12,677 nt of DNA, taken from the NCBI GenBank assembly GCA_035576005.1, contig DATLXH010000155.1, positions 1-12,677 of the forward strand, written 5' to 3'. Numbering within the stretch: the stretch's first letter is position 1; each line of letters starts with the position of its first letter. The notes beneath the pieces are model-generated. The model did not search any database, was not told where the DNA came from, and saw only the letters and a list, made by a program, of their open reading frames with translations. Positions 1-6,468 of this stretch are shown in pieces. The position numbers and the translations under genes were made by a program. The DNA is from DATLXH01 sp035576005 (GTDB lineage Bacteria; Acidobacteriota; Thermoanaerobaculia; Gp7-AA8).

Positions 1-65
1 ACCTCGCTCTTTTCGAAGGACTGGCGAGACTTTCACGCCCCTCTCCCTGCTTCGCTCCGCTCGCT

Positions 66-90
66 TCCCTCTCCCCGCCGGGGAGAGGGA
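66..90. repeat. CTCTCCCC-type hairpin repeat, copy 1
   Basis: A perfect 11-bp inverted repeat with a 3-nt loop: the arm at 66-76 reads TCCCTCTCCCC, the loop is GCC, and the other arm is at 80-90. A shorter hairpin, GCCGC-TTC-GCGGC, follows at 95-107, and a second CCTCTCCCT stretch lies at 40-48. Read on the minus strand, the order (CTCTCCCC hairpin, then a GC-rich stretch, then an AGGGAGAGGGGCG tail) resembles the copy at 11939-11959 and its flank. It lies 3' of the minus-strand gene that ends at 178. It may serve as a REP-like repeat or a weak transcription end. There is no T-run, so a terminator role is only inferred. I see no gene in 1-177. Confidence 0.7.
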
Positions 91-177
91 TTACGCCGCT
101 TCGCGGCTCAACGACGTCAGACAGTGAACCGGTGTCATCAGCGTCGAGCGAGGGATCCGGGCGTCATCCTGCATTCG

Positions 178-615
178 TCACAAGCGTCCCTGTTCGACCA
201 TCAGACATCGATCCTGCACTACCTTGATGCCGGCCTCTGCCAGTCGCCGGGCAGCAGGGTCATTCCGGATTCCGAGCTGGAACCAGACGAACTTCGGCGC
301 GGCAGCAATGATGTCATCGACATGCGCATCAATGTCGGCGGGGCGGCGGAACACGTTGACCATATCGACTCTCTTCGGAATATCTGACACTTTGCGGAAC
401 ACCGGCTTACCCCGGACTTCAGTCACGTCCGGGTAGTAGGTCAGCACGGGAATGATCTCGTAGCCGGCTTCTTCCATAAAAACAGGAACGTAATGCGCCG
501 CCTGTCCTGCATGAGTTTCAGGCTTCATTCCGAGCACCGCAATCGAACTGGTGTCCCGGAGCATCCCGAGGATGTCAGGTGTCCGCTCTATCAGATTGTT
601 CTTCCACTCGTCCAT
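178..615 (-). CDS. CoA-binding-domain protein (CoA_binding_2 / YccU-like)
   Basis: A 145-residue cytoplasmic protein with the single Rossmann-type fold of the CoA_binding_2 family. Visible family features are the first strand and turn SIAVLGMKPET (about residues 24-34), EAGYEIIPVLTYYPDVTEVRGKPVF in the middle, VDMVNVFRRPADI, KFVWFQLGIRNDPAARRLAEAGI, and the C-terminal VVQDRCLMVE with Cys at about 137. Family members bind coenzyme A or a similar nucleotide through this fold, and most have no assigned enzymatic reaction. A longer reading frame begins at 651, but the start at 615 is preferred: GGAGA lies 7 nt upstream of this ATG, and the extra 12 residues do not belong to the family. The length is typical. 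It is transcribed away from the protease island and shares no evident function with it. Confidence 0.85.
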   Translation of the reverse strand: MDEWKNNLIERTPDILGMLRDTSSIAVLGMKPETHAGQAAHYVPVFMEEAGYEIIPVLTYYPDVTEVRGKPVFRKVSDIPKRVDMVNVFRRPADIDAHVDDIIAAAPKFVWFQLGIRNDPAARRLAEAGIKVVQDRCLMVEQGRL

Positions 616-917
616 TGAAAGGTCTCCAGCTAAGTCTCTGTTGCACCCCACGTTCCCACCGAGAGGAACCCGGCCTCATCGCGCCACCCATTTCCAGCCG
701 AGACAGGACAAAACGTCCAGGCCACGCGTGGGTCGCCGCCGCTGTCACCGAGTTGTCAACATATCGGACCGCCTAGCGTAACGCATGCTGGTCAATCGGC
801 CTCACCTCTCCTCGATGCAATAAGTTTTCACCGTGAGAACTTTCATCTGTCAGCGTAGCGCGAGATCACTCGCGCCCGCCCACCACGCCCATGTGCGGGA
901 CCGGAGAGACTAACGAG
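616..917. other. Divergent intergenic region
   Basis: About 300 bases between the CoA-binding gene (minus) and the first metalloprotease (plus), so promoters for both should lie here. I see no sigma-A pair convincing enough to call; a TTGTCA near 756 has no good -10 partner. The only clear structure is the hairpin at 858-875. Short open frames here have no ribosome binding site and no recognisable sequence. Confidence 0.5.
858..875 (+). other. Hairpin in the leader of the first metalloprotease gene
   Basis: A perfect 7-bp stem with a 4-nt loop, GCGCGAG-ATCA-CTCGCGC, ends about 42 nt before the chosen ATG at 918. It could be a leader structure affecting mRNA stability or translation, or a site for a dimeric regulator. 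The sequence shows only the symmetry; a function is inferred. Confidence 0.45.
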
Positions 918-3206
918 ATGCGCACCCCTCGCCTCAAGCTCGTCGCAACAACTTTCTGGCTTATCGCAATGGGAGTCAGCTCGACTCTCGAAGCTGCCGC
1001 CAAGATCACGATTCTCAACAAAAATGAGCCCGGGATCGGCTTCAATGACCCCACCCCCGCGGCCCCGGTTGGCGGCAATCCCGGAACGACCATCGGTGAG
1101 CAGCGCCTCCTTGTCTTTCAGAGAGCGGCCGAGATCTGGGGCGCATTACTGGACAGCAGAGTGGAGACGATCGTGAAGTCAACCTTCGTTCCGCTCACCT
1201 GCACGGATACTACTGGCACTCTCGGATCCGCCGGAGCTACCGAAATTTTCTCTGACTTCCCCAGTGCTCCCTTCCGCGACCTCTGGTATCACGCGGCGCT
1301 GGCAAACCGGCTCGAGGGGGTCGACCTCACCGAGAACCCGGATCACACGCAGATCTCCGCCCGCTTCAATAGCAAGCTCGGAACGACGGGATGTCTGGAG
1401 AATCGTGGCTGGTATCACGGCTTCGATTCGAACAGGGGCAGCAAGGTAGACCTGTTGAATGTGGTTCTTCACGAGCTCGGGCATGGTCTCGGGTTTCAAA
1501 CCTTCGTGAAGAAAGAGACAGGCGTACCGTTCGAAAAGCAGCTCGACATCTTCAGCCATTTCATATTCGACAACACACTGAACAAATTCTGGACCCAGAT
1601 GAGTAATGAAGAGCGCGCTGCTTCGGCGATCCGAAGCGGAACGCTCGTCTGGAACGGAGAAAATGTGAATCGGGAGGCGCCTCGGTTTCTCCAGGGCGCG
1701 GCTCAACCGCTCGTTGTCAATTCACCGGCGTCGATTGCCGGGACATATCCGATCGGAATCGCCACCTTCGGCTCCTTCCTGACGCCGGAAGGGATCACTG
1801 GGACTCTGGTACAGGCAAGGGACGCGGGTGGAACCAGCACAACCGACGCCTGTAGCGTCCTCATAAACCCCTCGGAAGTTTCCGGGAAGATCGCGCTGAT
1901 CGACCGAGGTGGCTGCAACTTCACGGACAAGACAAAGAATGCGCAGATCGCTGGTGCCAAAGCGGTTGTGATCATCGACGCGGTTGACGGACCTCCGCAG
2001 GACGTGAGCGGAACGGATCCTTCGATCACGATCCCCACCGTGCAGCTCAGCCTGTCCGACGGAAACAAGCTGCGCGCCCAGCTCGCAAATGGTGTCAACA
2101 TCACGATCCGATCGGTAGCGTTTCAACGCACCGGGACCGATGCCGCAGGCCATGTACTTCTGTACGCGCCAGACCCGGTCGAGGCGGGATCGAGTGTTTC
2201 GCACTGGGACCGATCTACCTCTCCCAATCTGCTCATGGAGCCGAACATCAGTGGCGATTTGAATCACGGCGTGGACCTCACGCTCGCCCTGTTTGCAGAC
2301 ATCGGGTGGTTCACTGCCGTCACTGCGCAGCCTCCGGCGGTGAGCGCAACCAAATCGGCCTCGATTGTCGGGGATCGTGACGGGGATGGCCTTGCCGACC
2401 CTGGTGACACCGTCCGTTACACGCTCGTCGTAAGAAACAGCGGCGCAGGCGCCGCGACGCTCGTCCGCGTGCTTGATATCGTCGATCCGAACACTGCCCT
2501 GGTGGCTGGTTCGCTCACCACCTCCGCAGGCACCCTGGCAGGAAGCTCCCCTATCGAAGTTGCAATTGGTGAGCTTGCGCCGGCCGCCCAAGCAACCGTC
2601 CGATTCGACGTCGTGGTAAACAACGCGACTTCCTCGTCCGTAGCACAGATCTCGAATCAGGCGAGCGTGTCGGGCTCGAACTTCGACACATTCAATACCG
2701 ACGACCCTTCGACGTCCGGTGCCGCGGATGCGACACGTACAGCTACGAACTTCCAATCTGTGACTGCCGAGCTGACAGCGGCCGTCGTTGTCGACAGCGA
2801 CGGGAATCGCGTCGTGAGTCGGGGCGACACGGTACGCTACACCGCGACCGTCCGGAACCTCGGAGCCACGGCCATCAACGGAGTCTCGTACACGAGTAGT
2901 GCCGGTCCCAATCTCTCTCTGGTCCCGGGATCGGCTACCACCACCGCAGGAACTGTCAGCCAGTCCACGTCGAGCGCGATCACAATTTCTGTCGGGACTC
3001 TTGCTCCCGGGCAGAGCGCGACCATTTCTTATCAGGCCTCCGTAAGCAGTTCGACACCGGCGTCAACATTCTCCGTCAGCAACCAGGGAACCATCTCCGG
3101 CTCGAACTTCACCACCATATCGACTGATGACCCCTCGACCGCCATCCGCGGCGATGCCACGATCAGCGTATTCTCCGTATCACGCCGTCGTAGTACCAGG
3201 CGCTGA
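918..3206 (+). CDS. Secreted M8-like zinc metalloprotease with inserted PA domain, two DUF11 repeats and RRRSTRR tail (copy 1)
   Basis: A 762-residue exported protein, probably a zinc endopeptidase acting outside the cytoplasm. Residues 1-28 form a signal peptide (basic start, hydrophobic core, ending EAAA). The catalytic part has HELGHGLGF at 185-193 (His185, Glu186, His189). SHWDRSTSPNLLM follows with His429 and Met440, whose 11-residue spacing matches the third zinc ligand and Met-turn of leishmanolysin-type (M8) metzincins. Between them, at about 265-400, lies a PA domain (KIALIDRGGCNF, KNAQIAGAKAVVIID) with likely disulfide Cys312-Cys333; Cys95 and Cys159 may form another. A DRDGDGLADPGD calcium-binding-like motif (486-497) opens the first DUF11 domain (about 475-590), followed by a second (about 615-750). 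The last seven residues are RRRSTRR. The start at 918 has GGAGAG 9 nt upstream and gives a clean signal peptide; an in-frame ATG at 891 has neither. The substrate is unknown. The M8 assignment is by motif only. Confidence 0.82.
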   Translation: MRTPRLKLVATTFWLIAMGVSSTLEAAAKITILNKNEPGIGFNDPTPAAPVGGNPGTTIGEQRLLVFQRAAEIWGALLDSRVETIVKSTFVPLTCTDTTGTLGSAGATEIFSDFPSAPFRDLWYHAALANRLEGVDLTENPDHTQISARFNSKLGTTGCLENRGWYHGFDSNRGSKVDLLNVVLHELGHGLGFQTFVKKETGVPFEKQLDIFSHFIFDNTLNKFWTQMSNEERAASAIRSGTLVWNGENVNREAPRFLQGAAQPLVVNSPASIAGTYPIGIATFGSFLTPEGITGTLVQARDAGGTSTTDACSVLINPSEVSGKIALIDRGGCNFTDKTKNAQIAGAKAVVIIDAVDGPPQDVSGTDPSITIPTVQLSLSDGNKLRAQLANGVNITIRSVAFQRTGTDAAGHVLLYAPDPVEAGSSVSHWDRSTSPNLLMEPNISGDLNHGVDLTLALFADIGWFTAVTAQPPAVSATKSASIVGDRDGDGLADPGDTVRYTLVVRNSGAGAATLVRVLDIVDPNTALVAGSLTTSAGTLAGSSPIEVAIGELAPAAQATVRFDVVVNNATSSSVAQISNQASVSGSNFDTFNTDDPSTSGAADATRTATNFQSVTAELTAAVVVDSDGNRVVSRGDTVRYTATVRNLGATAINGVSYTSSAGPNLSLVPGSATTTAGTVSQSTSSAITISVGTLAPGQSATISYQASVSSSTPASTFSVSNQGTISGSNFTTISTDDPSTAIRGDATISVFSVSRRRSTRR
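3183..3203 (+). other. Codons of the shared C-terminal RRRSTRR tail, metalloprotease copy 1
   Basis: Encodes RRRSTRR directly before the TGA stop, using codons cgc cgt cgt agt acc agg cgc. The same seven residues end the genes that stop at 6310 and 8184. Five of the seven codons differ from copy 2 and six of seven differ from the subtilase, so the match is at protein level and not a recent DNA duplication of the tail. Confidence 0.75.
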
Positions 3207-3415
3207 GACTGAAGCCTCCTGGTTCCATTTTCCCGGGATGGCGCCGTCCCAGGTTGGACCCAGACACTGATGGCGATTTACTCATTCGCCATGCGACTGA
3301 CTGGCGGAATGCGTGCAAGCTGCTTCTCGTTCTTTTGCGTACGCCAGAACGACTTGCTCGAGAAGACTTGCGCTCAATTCGACGGCAAACCCACCACGCG
3401 CCACGGGAGATTGAA

Positions 3416-3934
3416 ATGAACAGATGGAACACGCTACTTCCTTTCCTGACAGTTGCAATCCTTCTCGCCGCTGGACCCGCTGTGGCCGGCACCGACGCGA
3501 AGTGTAAGACTTCGGGGAAAAGCTGTTGTAAGAAGAGCTCGAAGGCCACCACAGGGCGTGCGCTTGCGCCTTCCAGGATGAAGAAGGCGTCTGCAACAAA
3601 GACTGCACCGGGAACGGCTTCCATGAGAGTTGTCATCGATAAGAACACTGGGGAGCTTCGCGCTCCAACCGCCGAAGAGGCCAGGATTCTCGCGGCCCGG
3701 GATGCGGTCAACGGACAGGACATGAACGAATCCTCGGAAGGCCTCACGGTCGTTCAGCATGAGAACGGAATGCAATCTGTGGATCTCGAAGGACGTTTCA
3801 TGAGCTCCTCCGTTGCGCGTATCGACAGTGATGGAAAGGTCGTTACGGCATGCGTCGACAGCGAGAAGGAACGCGCAGAATTCATGAAGCGCAAAGACAA
3901 AGAAACCCCCAAGCGCAAGCTGGACGTGGAGTAG
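3416..3934 (+). CDS. Small secreted Cys/Lys-rich protein, resembles post-PEP-CTERM-1 domain proteins
   Basis: A 172-residue protein of unknown function. Residues 1-24 are a clear signal peptide (MNRWN, hydrophobic core, then AVA before GTD). A Lys/Ser/Thr-rich low-complexity stretch with Cys30, Cys37 and Cys38 runs to about residue 68. The conserved-looking part is about 70-146: MRVVIDKNTGELRAPTAEEA, then VDLEGRFMSSSVARIDSDGKVVTACV, with Cys146. From memory this resembles what NCBI calls a post-PEP-CTERM-1 domain, often seen in small exported proteins; this needs an HMM check. The C-terminus is highly charged and lacks the RRRSTRR tail. The start at 3416 has GGGAGA 5 nt upstream; the longer frame from 3254 would bury the signal peptide. 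It lies between two paralogous metalloproteases, and its stop is 3 nt before the next start, suggesting a shared transcript and perhaps a partner, inhibitor or chaperone role (inference). Confidence 0.78.
   Translation: MNRWNTLLPFLTVAILLAAGPAVAGTDAKCKTSGKSCCKKSSKATTGRALAPSRMKKASATKTAPGTASMRVVIDKNTGELRAPTAEEARILAARDAVNGQDMNESSEGLTVVQHENGMQSVDLEGRFMSSSVARIDSDGKVVTACVDSEKERAEFMKRKDKETPKRKLDVE
3928..3931 (+). promoter_or_regulatory. Ribosome binding site that fixes a TTG start
   Basis: GGAG lies 6 nt before the TTG at 3938, inside the last codons of the upstream gene (stop TAG at 3932-3934). The TTG begins a good signal peptide, and no ATG or GTG is equally placed. The overlap of this site with the upstream coding end suggests translational coupling of the two genes. 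Confidence 0.65.
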
Positions 3935-3937
3935 CCC

Positions 3938-6310
3938 TTGACGAAAGCCTCCCTCAGATTTTTTCTAAGCGGTTTACTTGCGTGTGTGGTCCTCTCCGGA
4001 GATCGAGCTCACGCTGCTGCAACCATCAAGATCGTAAACGGCAACGCCGCGGCCTGCGCTGGTAGCAGCCCGGTGTGCACGGGGTTCAATGACCCTGCCC
4101 CGGCAACGCCGGTTGGTGGCAACCGTGGGACCACTGTCGGCGAGCAGCGTCTCGTCGCGTTTACGCGCGCGGCCGAGATCTGGGGTGAGGCGCTCGACAG
4201 CGACGTCAACATCATCATCAGGGGCACCTTCGAGCCTCTGACGTGCGCGGCAACTTCCGGAACTCTCGGATCGGCGGGGCCAAGATCCCTGTACAGCAAC
4301 TTCGACAACGCCGGGTTCGTTGACACGTGGTACCACGTTGCACTGGCAAACAAGCTGGCCAAAACGGACCTCACCGTCACGTCGTCCCGACCCGAGGGGC
4401 AGGAGCAGATTACGGCGCGGTTCAACAGCAAGCTGGGGAGCACCGGATGCCTCGAAGCCTCCGGCTGGTACTACGGGCTCGACGCGAATCACGGCAACAA
4501 GATCAACCTGATCTCCGTGCTCCTCCACGAGTTTGGACACGGACTCGGCTTTTCCACCTCCGTGGATAAAGAGAGCGGAGAGCTCTTCAACAGGAAGCCG
4601 GACATCTTCAGCCGCTTCATCTACGACAACGTCATCAATCTCCATTGGGATCAGATGTCGAACCAGCAGCGCGCGACTTCGGCGGTCAACTCCTCACACG
4701 TCGTATGGGATGGATCGAATGTCCGGAGGGACGCCCCGAAATTCCTCGGACCGCGGACCGTGCTCAACGTGACCTCTCCATCGACGATTTCTGGAATTTA
4801 TGAGATCGGCCTGGCCGGGTTTGGCCCGAAGTTCACTCAGACCGGGGTGAGCGGGACTGTGGTTCAGGCAAAGGATCCGGCAGACCCCGTTGATCCTCCA
4901 TCCGGCACTCCCACCGGGCCTCCTGCAGTAGCAAGCACCACGGATGGATGCTCTGCTCTCAGCAACGCCTCTGAGGTGAACGGCAAAATCGCATTGATCG
5001 ATCGCGGCGGTTGTACGTTCGTAATCAAAGTGAAAAACGCGCAGAACGCCGGCGCCAGGGCTGTAATCATCGTCGAGAACAACCCTGACCTCAAAAGGCC
5101 GGACGATCTCGGAGGGAGCGATCCGACGATTACGATCCCTGCGGTGCGGGTCATTACGGCGGATGGCGACAAGTTCAAGGTTCAGCTCGCAACCGGCGTC
5201 TCAGTCGTCATCAGGCTCGATCCACAGGCGCTCGCCGGCGCGGATACGGAAGGAAGAATTCGTCTGTATGCGCCCGACCCGGTCATCGGCGGATCGTCCA
5301 TATCGCACTGGGACTCCGTTGCCTCGCCGAACCTGCTGATGGAGCCGAATATCAGCTCCGATCTTTCTCTTGGGCTCGACCTGACCCTGGCACTCTTCGC
5401 GGACATCGGATGGTTCACCAACGCCGTGGCAAAGTCGCCGTCGGTGAGCGCAAGCAAGTCCGCCTCGCTGCTCACCGATCGTGATGGTGATGGGCTCGCA
5501 GATCCCGGCGACACGATTCGCTACACGGTGGTCCTGCGAAATAGTGGCGAAGGTGCTGCGACCGTCGTGCGCCTTACTGACACCATCGACCCGAACACAA
5601 CCATCGTCCCCGGTTCGCTCACCGCCACGGCAGGAACTGTCACCGGAAGCTCCCCCGTCGACGTCGCGATCGGAGATCTCGCCCCTGCGGCAGAGGTCAC
5701 AGTCCGGTTCGACGTGTTCGTCAACAACTCCACCGCGTCTTCCGTAGCGCAAGTGTCGAATCAGGCCACGGTCACGGGCACGAACTTCGACCCGGTCAAT
5801 ACCGACGATCCTTCAACCTCTACAGCAGCGGATACCACTCGAATCAGCACCAATTTCCAATCCGTGACTGCTGAGATGACTGTCGCAGTCGCGGTCGACA
5901 GCGACGGGAATCGTGTCGTCAGCCGCGGCGACACCGTCCGTTACACCGTGACAATCCGAAACCTGGGGGTTAGCGCGATCAACGGCGTCACCTACAGCAG
6001 CAGCGCGGGATCCAACCTTTCCCTGGTTCCCGGATCTGCCACCACGACCAGCGGTACGGTCACCCAGCTATCATCCAATGCGATTGCCGTGGCGGTCGGG
6101 ACAGTCAACGCCGGACAGAGCGTGACCATTACCTATCAGGCTGTTGTGAGCAGTTCCACACCGTTGACCACCTTCTCGGTGAGCAATCAGGGCAGCGTGT
6201 CAGGTTCGAATTTCACCACCGTGCTGACTGACGACCCCGCGACGTCAACTCGGGGGGACGCCACTACCAGCGTCTTCTCGGTCTCACGCCGCCGCAGCAC
6301 CCGACGTTAG
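3938..6310 (+). CDS. Secreted M8-like zinc metalloprotease with inserted PA domain, two DUF11 repeats and RRRSTRR tail (copy 2)
   Basis: A 790-residue paralogue of the protein at 918-3206, colinear with it throughout and nearly identical in many blocks. It starts with TTG and has a signal peptide (about 1-27, ending AHAA). Zinc-site motifs are HEFGHGLGF (His197, Glu198, His201) and SHWDSVASPNLLM (His457, Met468, again 11 apart). The PA domain occupies about 275-425 between them, with Cys338-Cys359 the likely disulfide. Compared with copy 1 it has a Pro-rich insertion of about 15 residues before Cys338 and an extra Cys40-Cys47 pair near the mature N-terminus. DRDGDGLADPGD is at 514-525, followed by two DUF11 domains (about 503-620 and 640-770) and the terminal RRRSTRR. 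DUF11 repeats are beta-sandwich modules common in surface proteins. Synonymous differences are spread along the gene, so the duplication is not recent. The substrate is unknown. Confidence 0.82.
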   Translation: MTKASLRFFLSGLLACVVLSGDRAHAAATIKIVNGNAAACAGSSPVCTGFNDPAPATPVGGNRGTTVGEQRLVAFTRAAEIWGEALDSDVNIIIRGTFEPLTCAATSGTLGSAGPRSLYSNFDNAGFVDTWYHVALANKLAKTDLTVTSSRPEGQEQITARFNSKLGSTGCLEASGWYYGLDANHGNKINLISVLLHEFGHGLGFSTSVDKESGELFNRKPDIFSRFIYDNVINLHWDQMSNQQRATSAVNSSHVVWDGSNVRRDAPKFLGPRTVLNVTSPSTISGIYEIGLAGFGPKFTQTGVSGTVVQAKDPADPVDPPSGTPTGPPAVASTTDGCSALSNASEVNGKIALIDRGGCTFVIKVKNAQNAGARAVIIVENNPDLKRPDDLGGSDPTITIPAVRVITADGDKFKVQLATGVSVVIRLDPQALAGADTEGRIRLYAPDPVIGGSSISHWDSVASPNLLMEPNISSDLSLGLDLTLALFADIGWFTNAVAKSPSVSASKSASLLTDRDGDGLADPGDTIRYTVVLRNSGEGAATVVRLTDTIDPNTTIVPGSLTATAGTVTGSSPVDVAIGDLAPAAEVTVRFDVFVNNSTASSVAQVSNQATVTGTNFDPVNTDDPSTSTAADTTRISTNFQSVTAEMTVAVAVDSDGNRVVSRGDTVRYTVTIRNLGVSAINGVTYSSSAGSNLSLVPGSATTTSGTVTQLSSNAIAVAVGTVNAGQSVTITYQAVVSSSTPLTTFSVSNQGSVSGSNFTTVLTDDPATSTRGDATTSVFSVSRRRSTRR
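6287..6307 (+). other. Codons of the shared C-terminal RRRSTRR tail, metalloprotease copy 2
   Basis: Encodes RRRSTRR before the TAG stop with codons cgc cgc cgc agc acc cga cgt. In copies 1 and 2 the preceding residues are VFSVS, the last strand of the second DUF11 domain. In the subtilase the preceding residues are a Pro-rich linker, so only the seven-residue tail is common to all three. Confidence 0.75.
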
Positions 6311-6318
6311 GATTGGTT

Positions 6319-6344
6319 GCCTGGCCCCTCACCGGGGGCCAGGC
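6319..6344 (+). terminator. Strong stem-loop after metalloprotease copy 2
   Basis: A perfect 10-bp stem GCCTGGCCCC / GGGGCCAGGC with a 6-nt loop (TCACCG), starting 8 nt after the TAG stop at 6308-6310. There is no T-run behind it, so it is either a terminator that does not rely on a U-tract or a 3' mRNA-stabilising hairpin. If it terminates, the subtilase downstream has its own promoter. Confidence 0.55.
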
Positions 6345-6468
6345 GCCCGAACCTTCACCGATGAAATAGCTCCAGCCCCCAGTCTCAGAGCCGTTGTCCA
6401 GCGGAATTTTGCTCGGACGATGGTTATTAGAACCGACGACTCCCCGCCAATCACCCTCGAGGGCAATG

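Noticed and set aside
1722..2756. 344-residue open frame on the minus strand within metalloprotease copy 1
   Set aside because: It is antisense to a well-supported gene, rich in Arg, Cys and Gly as expected from the high-GC complement, and has no recognisable domain.
3183..3203. RRRSTRR read as the basic end of an LPXTG or PEP-CTERM sorting signal
   Set aside because: No LPXTG or PEP motif and no hydrophobic helix precede it in any of the three proteins.
3207..3415. Terminator after metalloprotease copy 1
   Set aside because: GGGATGGCGCCGTCCC at about 3235-3250 can fold, but it includes a wobble pair and has no T-run, so it is too weak to call.
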